DNA of 64,000 nt, taken from positions 1-64,000 of the forward strand of contig JAGALX010000050.1 in assembly GCA_017625035.1 (NCBI GenBank), written 5' to 3'. This DNA is from Clostridia bacterium (GTDB taxonomy: Bacteria; Bacillota; Clostridia; TANB77; CAG-508). The stretch's first letter is position 1. Every line of letters starts with the position of its first letter. The notes beneath the pieces were generated by a model, which was given only the letters and a program-made list of their open reading frames with translations, did not search any database and had not been told where the DNA came from. Both the position numbers and the translations under genes were made by a program. This document shows positions 1 through 8,039 of this stretch, one piece after another.

Positions 1-85
1 GCTCTTCAGTCTATCTATACATCTAAAACAATTATAACAAATTATGGTAACGAAATCAAATTTTAAATTTTTAATAAAGATTTGT

Positions 86-115
86 GCCTTCCGCATACGA
101 AGCGTTAGCGAAGGC
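86..115. repeat. Small imperfect hairpin before the first gene
   Basis: GCCTTCCGC at 86-94 pairs with GCGAAGGC at 108-115 with one bulged base, leaving a 13-base loop. It lies just upstream of the Shine-Dalgarno-like AAGGAAGG (116-122) of the first gene. It has no following T-run, so it is not a classic terminator. It could be a leader hairpin or a fragment of a dispersed repeat. No second copy is in the window. Confidence 0.4.
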
Positions 116-136
116 AAGGAAGGAATGAGATTATAT

Positions 137-634
137 ATGGCAAAAGTAATAATAGTATGTGGCAAAATTTGTAGTGGAAAAAGTTATTACTCAAAATTAA
201 TACAAAGCTCTTTAAATGCAGTTATAATTTCTCCAGATGAAGCAACATTTGAATTAATAAACAATGAGCAAGGTGATTTTTACAATATTTTTTCAGAGCG
301 ATTAAATAAATATTTAACAAAAAAAGCAGGAGAAATTGCAAAAGCTGGTGCTAACGTTATTTTTGAAAGATGTCTTTGGACTAAGAAAAGCAGAGAAGAA
401 ATAAGAGAATATTACAAAAATAATGGTATTGATTGCGAAATTCATTATGTATGTGTTGATGATGAAACATGGCAAAGAAATATTGCAGAAAGAAATCAAC
501 GAGTACAAGAGGGAAAAGGAGGTTTTGACTTTTATTTAGATGATGGATTAAGGAAAAAATTAGAATCATTATGGGAAGAGCCAACAGAAGAAGAATATGA
601 CATATTATATAAGGTAGATAGAAATATTAAATAA
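137..634 (+). CDS. P-loop AAA/zeta-toxin-like kinase family protein
   Basis: A 165-residue single-domain P-loop protein. The Walker A motif GKICSGKS is at residues 9-16, directly after the first beta strand, as in small-molecule kinases and the zeta-toxin/chloramphenicol-phosphotransferase-like ATPases. A later strand with IFERCLW and a helix with RNxxRN (around residues 115-125) fit the lid region of this fold. The reading frame is open from base 44, but an ATG at 125 lies almost on top of AAGGAAGG, so 137 (MAKVII) is the preferred start; 125 is possible. The substrate cannot be read from the sequence. It opens a co-directional run of small enzymes, so a role in metabolite salvage is more likely than a toxin role, since no antitoxin is adjacent. 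Confidence 0.7.
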   Translation: MAKVIIVCGKICSGKSYYSKLIQSSLNAVIISPDEATFELINNEQGDFYNIFSERLNKYLTKKAGEIAKAGANVIFERCLWTKKSREEIREYYKNNGIDCEIHYVCVDDETWQRNIAERNQRVQEGKGGFDFYLDDGLRKKLESLWEEPTEEEYDILYKVDRNIK

Positions 635-644
635 AGGAGCTAAA

Positions 645-1232
645 ATGATTAAAAATATTATATTAGACATAGGTGGAGTTATATTTGATGATGGTAATAG
701 AAATTTACAAAAAGTATTAAATATAAGTGCAGAAGAAACAAAAAAATTAAGCAAAATTGCATTTGGAGGAAATTTTAAAAATTGTTTACTAGGAAGAATG
801 AATATAAATAGTCATATAGAAATACTAAAACAAGAATATCCAGAACTATCTAATAAATTAGAATATATATTATCTCCACAAAATTATAATAAAACATTTC
901 CGTTGATGGAAGATACATTAAATTTAATATTAGAAATGAAAAAACAAGGATATAAAATTTATTTATTATCAAATATCACAGAGGCGAGTTTTAAATATAT
1001 AAGTGATACAATTAATTTAGAAAAATACATTGATGGTGGTTTATATTCTTATCAAGAAAAAATGGCAAAGCCAGACTATGAGTTTTTTGAAAAGTTATTT
1101 AAAAAATATAATATTGAAAAAGATGAAAGTATTTTCTTTGATGATAAAGTAAAAAATGTACAAGCTGGAAATGAAATTGGTGTAAAAAGTGTATTGTTTA
1201 AATCAATCGAAGATATAAAAGGAGTGATATAA
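645..1232 (+). CDS. HAD-superfamily hydrolase, subfamily IA (YihX/sEH-N-like)
   Basis: A 195-residue HAD phosphatase. Motif I is LDIGGVIFD (residues 7-15) with the nucleophile Asp8. The usual second Asp is Gly, as in the YihX/soluble-epoxide-hydrolase N-domain group. Motif II is LLSN (near 107), the motif III lysine lies in EKMAKPDYEFF (near 141-150), and motif IV is FFDDK (near 165). A helical cap lies between motifs I and II. The length is normal for the group, which dephosphorylates sugar phosphates and similar small molecules. The start has a good AAAGGAG upstream. It begins 10 bp after the kinase gene and ends 2 bp before the next start, so translation is probably coupled. Confidence 0.85.
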   Translation: MIKNIILDIGGVIFDDGNRNLQKVLNISAEETKKLSKIAFGGNFKNCLLGRMNINSHIEILKQEYPELSNKLEYILSPQNYNKTFPLMEDTLNLILEMKKQGYKIYLLSNITEASFKYISDTINLEKYIDGGLYSYQEKMAKPDYEFFEKLFKKYNIEKDESIFFDDKVKNVQAGNEIGVKSVLFKSIEDIKGVI

Positions 1233-1234
1233 AA

Positions 1235-1852
1235 ATGATTTTATATTTATCGTCAAATAAATTGGGAAATAAAACGGATTTCCTTATAGATTGGATAAAA
1301 AATAATAGTAAAAAAATAGTAATAATTGCAAATGCAAGAGATGCAAAAACTCAAAATGATGAAGAAAAAGAAAAGCTAAATAAAAATATAGAAATGTTAA
1401 AAGAAATAGGATTTGAAGTAAATATATTAGATTTAAAAGATTATTTTGGAAATAATGAATTGTTAAATAAAGAATTAAAAAAATACAATTCTTTTTGTGT
1501 AATTGGAGGAAATGTGTTTGTACTAAGGCGAGCTATGAAATTAAGTGGATTTGATCAATTTTTAATAAATAATCAACATAATCATAAACTATTATATATA
1601 GGATATAGTGCGGGGAGTTGTGTATTAACAAAAAATCTCGATGGTTTTCAATTGGTTGATGAGCCAATTAATCCATATAATGATGAAAATGTAATATATG
1701 AGGGAGTTGGATTATTAGATTACTGTATAGTACCGCATTATAAATCAAACCATAAAGAATCTGCACTTATAGATAATGTTGTACAATATATGGAAGAAAG
1801 AAAAATAAAATATAAAGCTTTATCTGATGGTGATGTTATAATTCAAAAATAA
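1235..1852 (+). CDS. Peptidase E-like (family S51) protein
   Basis: A 205-residue protein with the class I glutamine amidotransferase-like fold of peptidase E (alpha-aspartyl dipeptidase). The nucleophile elbow GYSAGS places Ser125 as the catalytic serine; the upstream strand-loop VIGGNVFVLRRAM is the family's substrate-side GGN segment, and CIVPHYKSN supplies the expected histidine near residue 168. It ends with the typical DGDVII strand. Members cleave Asp-X dipeptides, but many relatives are uncharacterised. A second copy of the same domain sits 2.5 kb downstream, fused to a glyoxalase domain (3772-4812). Start 1235 follows GGAGTG in the end of the preceding gene. Confidence 0.8.
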   Translation: MILYLSSNKLGNKTDFLIDWIKNNSKKIVIIANARDAKTQNDEEKEKLNKNIEMLKEIGFEVNILDLKDYFGNNELLNKELKKYNSFCVIGGNVFVLRRAMKLSGFDQFLINNQHNHKLLYIGYSAGSCVLTKNLDGFQLVDEPINPYNDENVIYEGVGLLDYCIVPHYKSNHKESALIDNVVQYMEERKIKYKALSDGDVIIQK

Positions 1853-1941
1853 AAATTATTGATGTAAATGAAATATTAGAAAATTGTTTAAATAATGAAA
1901 ATTTTATTTATCTAACAAAAATTTGAAAGAGAGTTAATGAT

Positions 1942-2727
1942 ATGGAAATAGATTTTATACTTATAGATAAATTAATAAATTTAATTAAAAAAGCTTATAA
2001 TGAATCTAAAAAAATAAAAAACAAGAATATTAAAAATAAAGAATTAAATGATATTGTAACAGATATAGATATTTTTATGGAAAACAAAATAGTTACAGCT
2101 ATAAAAGAGTGGTTCCCAAATCATTCTATTTATGCAGAAGAGAGTGGAAAAATGAATAATTCTACTGAATATGAATGGCTTATAGATCCAATTGATGGAA
2201 CTATAAATTTTGCATCAGGCATTCCACTTTTTGCTACATCAATTGCATTAAGAAAAAATGGGGATACAATACTAGGAATTATTTTTGATTATAGTCAAGA
2301 TGATGTATATTACTGTATTCAAGGTAAAGGAGCTTTTTGTAATGGTAAACCTATTCATACATCAGATTGTAACAAATTAAATAATAGTATTATTTCCTTC
2401 TGTTTAACCTCACACTATAATGATAAACATATAAAAGATGTATTAAATATAGAAGAAAAGTTAGCTTCGAAAGTAAGAGGTTTACGTTTAATTGTTTCAG
2501 CAGCAATAGAACTTGCTTGGTGTGCTTCTGGAAAAATTGATGGATGCTTAAATGTAAAACCAAGTATAGGTTTAAGTTCAGCAGCAGGCAAATTATTAGT
2601 TCAAGAAGCTGGTGGGAAGGTGACTAATTTGCAAGGTAATATAAGAGAAAATGTAGATACTATGTTGGTTACAAACGGAAAAATTCATGAGGAAATAGTA
2701 GCTGTTATTAATCAGTTAAAGACATAA
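1942..2727 (+). CDS. Inositol monophosphatase family protein with altered metal site
   Basis: A 261-residue member of the FIG/inositol monophosphatase fold (IMPase, SuhB, CysQ). Two of the three metal-binding motifs are intact: AEESG (Glu67) and DPIDGT (Asp82, Ile84, Asp85). The third, normally WDxAAG before the EAGG turn, reads LSSAAG (residues 211-216), so the conserved Trp is Leu and the metal-binding Asp is Ser212. The EAGGKVT turn follows as usual. Substrate is probably a small phosphate ester if active, but the missing Asp may lower or change activity. It is preceded by an 89-bp spacer with no clear promoter and followed by the deaminase gene after 22 bp. Confidence 0.85.
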   Translation: MEIDFILIDKLINLIKKAYNESKKIKNKNIKNKELNDIVTDIDIFMENKIVTAIKEWFPNHSIYAEESGKMNNSTEYEWLIDPIDGTINFASGIPLFATSIALRKNGDTILGIIFDYSQDDVYYCIQGKGAFCNGKPIHTSDCNKLNNSIISFCLTSHYNDKHIKDVLNIEEKLASKVRGLRLIVSAAIELAWCASGKIDGCLNVKPSIGLSSAAGKLLVQEAGGKVTNLQGNIRENVDTMLVTNGKIHEEIVAVINQLKT

Positions 2728-2749
2728 AAAATTTTTAGGAGAGATTTAA

Positions 2750-3202
2750 ATGAACAATGATGAAAAATTTATAGATATCGCAATAGAATTAAGCAAAAAA
2801 TCAATGTATCCCTATGGTGCAATAATTGTAAAAAATGGAGAAATCATTGGTAGAAGTGATGCGGATGTTCCAGTATCAAAAACAGGTTTTTCACATGCTG
2901 AATTAAGAGCAATAGAAAATGCAATGGAGCATATAGGAGGACATTTATGTGCAGAAGGTGGAAAGGGTTGTACAATATATTCTTCTTGTGAACCATGTGC
3001 AATGTGTATGGGAGCAATTTTATATACAGGCATAGAAAGATTAGTATATGGAGCTACTCTCGAAGATTCTAAAAGATGTGTTAATGAGATACTTGCTAAA
3101 GCTGAAGATGTAGCAGATATTTGTAAAAATAGAAAAATTGAAATTATCAAAGAATTACATAGAGATAAGGCTGTAGAAGTATTAAAAAATTGGACCTTAT
3201 AA
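2750..3202 (+). CDS. Nucleoside/guanine deaminase of the cytidine deaminase-like fold
   Basis: A 150-residue zinc deaminase. The zinc ligands and proton shuttle are clear: HAE (His49, Glu51) and PCAMC (Cys83, Cys86), followed by MGAI. The arrangement matches the guanine deaminase/TadA/CMP deaminase group. The length and the lack of the TadA tRNA-binding C-terminus favour free-base or nucleoside deamination over tRNA editing, but the substrate is not certain. A ribosome site TAGGAGAG lies 8 bp upstream. Its neighbours (Nudix, HIT, IMPase-like, kinase) suggest nucleotide salvage. Confidence 0.85.
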   Translation: MNNDEKFIDIAIELSKKSMYPYGAIIVKNGEIIGRSDADVPVSKTGFSHAELRAIENAMEHIGGHLCAEGGKGCTIYSSCEPCAMCMGAILYTGIERLVYGATLEDSKRCVNEILAKAEDVADICKNRKIEIIKELHRDKAVEVLKNWTL

Positions 3203-3227
3203 AGTAAATAATAGGAGGATATTAAGT

Positions 3228-3752
3228 ATGAATGATAATAATTTTGCTGGTAATGCAAGAAGTGCAATTGATTTTTTAGGAAACAAATGGAATTACGACT
3301 GTATGGGATGTGCTATCTCACGAGGAGATATAAAAATCCCAGGTGGAATTATTTATGAAGGAAAACACACATTACTTGGAGCAGATCCAGAAATTCCAAT
3401 ACCGGGATTTTTGATAGTGAATACTAAAAGACATGTTAATTCATTTTCAGAGCTTAACAAGGAAGAGCGAATAGAAGTTGGAAATGTTATAGCATATGCA
3501 GAAAAAGCTTTAAAAGAATTAAATATTGTAAAAGAAGTTACATTAGTGCAAGAAGAGCGTTCGAAACATTTACATATATGGATTTTTCCAACACACGGTT
3601 GGATGATTGAAAAATTTGGAAAAGGAATAAAATATTTAAGAGATATTTCTGAATATGCACAAAAAAATGTAAGTGAAGAAGATATAAAAGAAATATTAAA
3701 TGTTATTGAAAAAATTAAAAAGTATTTTGAGCAACATGATATAAATAATTAA
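3228..3752 (+). CDS. HIT-superfamily protein
   Basis: A 174-residue histidine-triad protein. The signature HLHIWIF (residues 114-120) keeps the first His and the central nucleophile His116 but has Trp118 where classical HIT proteins have the third His. Variants of the third His occur in GalT-like and other HIT branches. The N-terminal strand IPGFLIVNTKRHV with LNKEE is the usual HIT substrate-pocket region. HIT proteins hydrolyse or transfer nucleotidyl groups (AMP from dinucleotides or AMP-amides). A strong AGGAGG lies 9 bp upstream. It is part of the same co-directional run. Confidence 0.8.
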   Translation: MNDNNFAGNARSAIDFLGNKWNYDCMGCAISRGDIKIPGGIIYEGKHTLLGADPEIPIPGFLIVNTKRHVNSFSELNKEERIEVGNVIAYAEKALKELNIVKEVTLVQEERSKHLHIWIFPTHGWMIEKFGKGIKYLRDISEYAQKNVSEEDIKEILNVIEKIKKYFEQHDINN

Positions 3753-3771
3753 GAAAAGATAGGAGATATTT

Positions 3772-4812
3772 ATGGAACTATGTTGTACATATATAGAAAC
3801 AGATAAATTTGAAGAAGTAGTAAAATTTTACGAACAAATTTTACAGGTAAAACCAAATATATATACAAAAGATAGATGGGGAGAATTTAATATTGGAAAC
3901 AAATTAGCAATATACAATATAAATTATGATATCAAGCAACTACAAGATAAAAATAATAAAAATGTAAAATATAATCAAGTATATATAGAAAATTTTAATA
4001 CAAAACAAAAAAAGGCAATCAACAATGTAATAACACTTAATTTTTACACAGAAGATTTAAATAAAGAATATGAAAGAATAAAAAATCTTAACATATGTAA
4101 AGTTTCAGATATAATGTATGTAAATATTACAGAGCCATACTATTATTTTAATATCTATGACCCAGAAGGAAATACTTTAGAAATTTGTGGTGATTATATT
4201 GAAAAATGTAAAAACAATATTATAATTACATCAGCCGGATTTAACACAATTAATAATTATGTATCAGAAGAAAATATAAAATTATTTCAAGAAAAATCAA
4301 AAGATAAAAATGTCATAATTATTTCAAATGCAGCGCCAGAAGGAACAGGTAATTATGTAGCAAGGCAAAATGTAAAAGAGAACTTCTTAAAAGTAGGAGC
4401 TAAACAAGTAGATATAATAGATATTACAGATGAAAACATAGATATAATCCAAAAATATGATGTAATATATATGCTAGGAGGAAATACAACACACTTAATA
4501 GAATTGTGTAAGAACGATAAATTTAAAGAAAATATTTTAAAAGTATTAGAAAATGGTACATATATAGGAGAAAGTGCAGGATCAATTATTTTATCTGATA
4601 ATATTAAATATTACTATGATATAAAAAAAGGTACAAAACCAAAATACGATGTAAATTTAGATTCGTATAAAGGTTTAGGACTTGTAAATAGGTATATATA
4701 TCCGCATTTTCAAAAAGCTAATGATGAAATGAAAATGAAAATTTCAGAATATGAAAAAGAACATAAAATTGAAGTTACTAGAATGTGTGATGGAGATATA
4801 ATTTTTAATTAA
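3772..4812 (+). CDS. VOC/glyoxalase domain fused to peptidase E-like domain
   Basis: A 346-residue two-domain protein. Residues 1-140 form a vicinal-oxygen-chelate (glyoxalase/bleomycin-resistance) domain: two beta-alpha-beta-beta-beta units, with the metal-type Glu in NTLEICGDY near residue 138. Residues 148-346 form a peptidase E/S51 domain with nucleophile Ser268 in GESAGS, the GGN loop LGGNTTHLIE and the histidine in IYPHFQKAND. The second domain is a paralogue of the stand-alone protein at 1235-1852. There is no stop or frame change at the junction, so it is a real single reading frame. I know of no described role for this pairing; the VOC half could bind or present a small substrate to the hydrolase half. 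Confidence 0.75.
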   Translation: MELCCTYIETDKFEEVVKFYEQILQVKPNIYTKDRWGEFNIGNKLAIYNINYDIKQLQDKNNKNVKYNQVYIENFNTKQKKAINNVITLNFYTEDLNKEYERIKNLNICKVSDIMYVNITEPYYYFNIYDPEGNTLEICGDYIEKCKNNIIITSAGFNTINNYVSEENIKLFQEKSKDKNVIIISNAAPEGTGNYVARQNVKENFLKVGAKQVDIIDITDENIDIIQKYDVIYMLGGNTTHLIELCKNDKFKENILKVLENGTYIGESAGSIILSDNIKYYYDIKKGTKPKYDVNLDSYKGLGLVNRYIYPHFQKANDEMKMKISEYEKEHKIEVTRMCDGDIIFN

Positions 4813-4834
4813 TCTGTTAGGAAGGAGAAAAAAT

Positions 4835-5356
4835 ATGGAAGAAAAGTTAGATATATTTACAAGAGAAGGAGAATATTTAGGAATAAAAACAAGAGAAGAA
4901 TGCCATGCATCAAATCCTGGCTTTTATCATAAACCAGCATGGACATGGGCATATAATTCAAAAGGTGAAATACTTGTACAAAAAAGATCTATGCAAAAAA
5001 AGAAATTTCCAGGTTTATGGGACATGCCATGTGCAGGTCATGTAGATGCAGGAGAATCTCCTAAAATAGGAGCTATAAGAGAAGCCAAAGAGGAAATTGG
5101 AATAGATGTAAGCGAAGATGAAATGCAGTTTATGTTTGAATACATAGAAGATGATGCTTGGGAAATAGGTCAAGTATTCTTTTTCAAAACTGATAAAGAA
5201 ATAGAAGATATGACTATTCAAGAAGAGGAAGTTGAATCGGTAAAATGGTTAAGTTTTGAAGAGTTTAAAAAAATATTGTATTCAGATAAATGGGTACCTA
5301 TGGATAAGGAATATAAAGATATAGTGGTTGAAAAATTTGTAGAAATTTTAGGGTAA
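4835..5356 (+). CDS. Nudix hydrolase (IPP isomerase/YfcD-like group)
   Basis: A 173-residue Nudix protein. The Nudix box runs from Gly68 (GHVDAGE) through REAKEEIGI (residues 82-90), with all consensus Glu residues present. The N-terminal part (DIFTREGEYLGIKTREECH, FYHKPAWTW, VQKRSMQKKKFPGLWDMPCAGH) is the layout of Nudix proteins annotated as isopentenyl-diphosphate isomerase-like or YfcD-like. The substrate is probably a nucleoside diphosphate derivative but cannot be fixed. It is the last gene of the first co-directional run; a 686-bp gene-poor stretch follows. A related Nudix gene is at 19830. Confidence 0.85.
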   Translation: MEEKLDIFTREGEYLGIKTREECHASNPGFYHKPAWTWAYNSKGEILVQKRSMQKKKFPGLWDMPCAGHVDAGESPKIGAIREAKEEIGIDVSEDEMQFMFEYIEDDAWEIGQVFFFKTDKEIEDMTIQEEEVESVKWLSFEEFKKILYSDKWVPMDKEYKDIVVEKFVEILG

Positions 5357-6042
5357 AGTATATTAAAAATGATATTGATACCTAAAAATGTCGATATTTT
5401 TTTCAGAAAAATAATTGAATAAAGATATAAAAAATGATACAATACAAATGTTCGTACAAATAAATAAAATATTACTGAGTTATGAGATATTGTTGATAAA
5501 TTTATAAGCCGAAAATTAAAAAAATTGACTTACAAAATTTTATAAGCCGAAAAAAACGAAATTTTCGTCATATAAAAAGCTGTACGCCCAAAAAGATTAA
5601 AAAATTCGTAATATAAAAATTCATATCACGGAGAATTTTATAGATGAAAATTTAGATAAGCAGTAAAATACAATAGTTTGGAGATTGTAATTACATCTAA
5701 GTATGATATAATATCCCAAGAACAGAACATAATTAAAAATAATGATGTTATTAATATAGGAGGCAAAGATTTATGTCTGCCTAATATATATAATAAAACT
5801 TTGTTAGATGAACTTAATTTACAATTTAATAGACATGAATATATTCCTAAAGAGTATCGTTAAAAAACAGTTAACAGTATGAGTTTTCAACGTTTATTGA
5901 TGGAGAGGCAGTAAGAAAAAACAGAAGAATTAAATAAAACGAAGCATTTAATTGTAATAGATAAAGTCAAATTTCAGTTGTTGTGAGTAACGTTATGTTA
6001 ATATAAAAATAGTTATTAAAAATTGGAAGGAGATAATTTAAT
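5357..6042. other. Gene-poor, decayed stretch
   Basis: No convincing gene is present. TTTATAAGCCGAAAA occurs twice (around 5500-5517 and 5540-5555) in a low-complexity AT-rich context with several AAATTTTCGT-type imperfect palindromes. A 61-codon frame from a TTG at 5678 to 5863 has reasonable codon use but lacks a ribosome site and resembles nothing I recognise; it may be a gene fragment. The stretch lies directly upstream of a phage-type BRO gene, so it may be the scar of a degraded mobile element. Confidence 0.4.
5678..5863 (+). other. Possible 61-codon gene fragment, unknown
   Basis: The frame begins with TTG, and an in-frame stop lies only 18 bp further upstream. Residues include INIGGKDLCLPNIYNKTLL and a charged end KEYR. 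No Shine-Dalgarno, domain or neighbour supports translation. I list it only because the composition looks more like protein than the surrounding spacer; it could be chance. Confidence 0.2.
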
Positions 6043-6978
6043 ATGAACGATAATAATAAATTAGAAACAATTTCAAATCTTTTTCAAGGAAAAGAAATAA
6101 GAAGCATTTGGGATGCAGAAAAAGAAGAATACTATTTTAGCGTTGTAGATGTTATTAAAGCTTTGACAGATAGTAATAATCCAAATGATTATTGGTATCG
6201 ATTAAAAAAGAGAATGACGGACGAAGAAAAAAGTGAGATATCGACAAAATGTCGACAACTGAAATTAAAATCAAAAGATGGAAAAAGTTATGCAACTGAC
6301 ACGCTAGATACTAAAGGAATATTAAGATTAATAGAATCTGTACCAAGTTCAAAAGCAGAGCCATTTAAATTATGGTTAGCTCAAATGGGAAAAGAAAGAA
6401 TTGATGAAATTTTTGATCCAGAACTTGCTATAAAAAGAGCAATAGATTATTATAGAAATCGTGGTTACTCAGATAAATGGATAGAAGCAAGGTTAAAAGG
6501 AATACTTGATAGAAATAAATTAACAGATGTATGGAAAGAAAATGGAATTAAAGAAGGTTATGAATTTGCAATTTTAACAAATGAAATATATCAAGCATGG
6601 TCAGGAATGAAGGCATCAGAATATAAAGACTATAAAAATATTAGAAAAGAATCATTAAGGGATAATATGACAGATGTTGAAGTAGCTCTTACTGATTTAG
6701 GAGAAATTGCAACTCGTGAACTTGCCAAAAAGCACAAACCACAAGGATTGAAGGCTAACAGAAAAATTGCAAAAGCTGGAGGAGAAGTAGCTAAAACCGC
6801 TCGTGATGATTTAGAGCAAAAACTTGGAGAGTCTATTATAAGTAGTAACAATAGATTAAATTATCAATATTTAGATGAAATTAAAATGTTAGAAGATAAA
6901 AACGAGACAAAAAATAAACGGGCATATGGGAAAAAAGAGCGGTTTAGAAGAACTATCAGAAGTTATAAAAATAGTTGA
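6043..6978 (+). CDS. BRO-N/DinD-like phage antirepressor, 3' end frameshifted
   Basis: A 311-codon frame. Residues 10-115 form a BRO-N domain (IRSIWDAEKEEYYFSVVDVI, later TKGILRLIESVPSSKAEPFK), and the middle (residues 120-240) matches the DinD-like group with RAIDYYRNRGYSDKWIEARL and the AGGEVAKTARDDLE segment. BRO-N proteins are phage or phage-derived DNA-binding antirepressors; DinD-type members are damage-inducible. The natural C-terminus appears to be in another frame: if the A6 run at 6909-6914 were A5, the protein would end KSGLEELSEVIKIVEE with a stop at 6983-6985, a far more protein-like end than the present arginine-rich tail. The start has AAGGAG 11 bp upstream. It is isolated from other phage genes. 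Confidence 0.75.
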   Translation: MNDNNKLETISNLFQGKEIRSIWDAEKEEYYFSVVDVIKALTDSNNPNDYWYRLKKRMTDEEKSEISTKCRQLKLKSKDGKSYATDTLDTKGILRLIESVPSSKAEPFKLWLAQMGKERIDEIFDPELAIKRAIDYYRNRGYSDKWIEARLKGILDRNKLTDVWKENGIKEGYEFAILTNEIYQAWSGMKASEYKDYKNIRKESLRDNMTDVEVALTDLGEIATRELAKKHKPQGLKANRKIAKAGGEVAKTARDDLEQKLGESIISSNNRLNYQYLDEIKMLEDKNETKNKRAYGKKERFRRTIRSYKNS

Positions 6979-6995
6979 AGAATAATAAACAAAAT

Positions 6996-7030
6996 AAAGA
7001 TTTCATTGTAAAACGATGGAATCTTTATTT
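6996..7030 (+). terminator. Rho-independent terminator after the BRO gene
   Basis: AAAGATTTCAT (6996-7006) pairs with ATGGAATCTTT (7016-7026) with one mismatch, followed by a T-rich ATTTG. It separates the BRO gene from the PHP gene, which has its own promoter. Confidence 0.6.
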
Positions 7031-7076
7031 GTATATCAAAACTCCGTTAAAAACAATAAAAATAATGTTTTGTAGC

Positions 7077-7104
7077 TTGTAAATAAATTCAACTATGATA
7101 TAAT
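7077..7104 (+). promoter_or_regulatory. SigA-type promoter of the PHP gene
   Basis: TTGTAA (7077-7082), a 16-bp spacer, then TATAAT (7099-7104). The AAAAGGAG ribosome site and the ATG at 7139 follow. Confidence 0.55.
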
Positions 7105-7138
7105 TTATATAAAATAAAAAAAGGAGAAACTTAAGCAA

Positions 7139-8023
7139 ATGATTGATTTACACATTCATTCCAATAATTCAGATGGAACAAAAACAGTAAAAGAAATTTT
7201 AATACAAGCGCAAAATTTAAGCTTAAGTACAATATCATTTACAGATCATGAAACATGCTCTGCATATGATGAATTAGAAAAAATTAATATTAAAGATTAC
7301 TTTGCTGGAAAAATAATAAATGGTATTGAACTTAAAAGTCGATATAAAGATATTGTTATGGATATTCTAGGTTATGGAATAGATTACAAAAAAATGAAAA
7401 AATATTTAGCAGAATGCTACAAAGATATGACTAGAGAAAAAATTCAAGAAGAACAATTAAAAAAATTTTACGAAATAGGACAAAAAATCAAATTAACTTT
7501 ACGACCAATTGAAGAATTAAAATGGAATAAAACAAAAGATTGGAGTACTATAGTTTTTTATGATGAAATGAAATCTCATATAGAAAATAAAGAAAAAGTT
7601 CCATCAGATATGTGGGAAAGCTTTAAAAATTTTAAGCAAAATCATTATCATATAAAAGGCGATATTTTTTATATAGATAGGGGAAAGCATTATCCTAAAA
7701 TTGAAACAATAATTGATATTATACATAAATCAGGAGGTAAAGCTTTTGTAGCACATATATATGAGTATAAAGAAATTGAAAATAAAATATCAGAGCTAGA
7801 AAAAATTATAAATAACTATAAAATTGATGGAATTGAATGCTATCATTCTATTTTCTCTGAAAAGGAAAATTTAAATTTATTAGAATTTGCTAAAAAGCAT
7901 GATTTGTTAATAAGTGGTGGAAGTGATTACCATGGAGATAATAAACCAGATATAGAATTAGGTGTTGGAAAAGGAAATTTAAATGTACCAAATGAGATTT
8001 TAGATAAATGGATATTTTGTTAA
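7139..8023 (+). CDS. PHP-domain phosphoesterase (YciV/RNase AM-like)
   Basis: A 294-residue PHP protein. Metal-binding motifs are visible in order: DLHIHSNNSDG (residues 3-13), FTDHET (near 37), a Glu in NGIELK (near 63), FVAHI (near 204), a His in CYHSIF (near 237) and GGSDYHGD (near 260). The layout matches stand-alone PHP phosphoesterases that act on nucleotide 3',5'-bisphosphates or as 5'-3' exonucleases (RNase AM), with an insertion between residues 85 and 190. It starts 35 bp after its promoter and is followed after 16 bp by a metallo-beta-lactamase gene, forming a two-gene unit of phosphoesterases. Confidence 0.8.
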   Translation: MIDLHIHSNNSDGTKTVKEILIQAQNLSLSTISFTDHETCSAYDELEKINIKDYFAGKIINGIELKSRYKDIVMDILGYGIDYKKMKKYLAECYKDMTREKIQEEQLKKFYEIGQKIKLTLRPIEELKWNKTKDWSTIVFYDEMKSHIENKEKVPSDMWESFKNFKQNHYHIKGDIFYIDRGKHYPKIETIIDIIHKSGGKAFVAHIYEYKEIENKISELEKIINNYKIDGIECYHSIFSEKENLNLLEFAKKHDLLISGGSDYHGDNKPDIELGVGKGNLNVPNEILDKWIFC

Positions 8024-8039
8024 TAAAAAGGAGGTATAC

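Noticed and set aside
137-634. Zeta toxin of a toxin-antitoxin pair
   Set aside because: No epsilon-like antitoxin is adjacent, and the gene sits in an operon of metabolic enzymes; only the broad P-loop kinase call is safe.
1853-1941. Coding-looking stretch after the first peptidase E gene (IIDVNEILENCLNNENFIYL)
   Set aside because: The paralogue at 3772 ends at the same point (DGDIIF), so the first gene's stop is natural; the stretch has no start or ribosome site.
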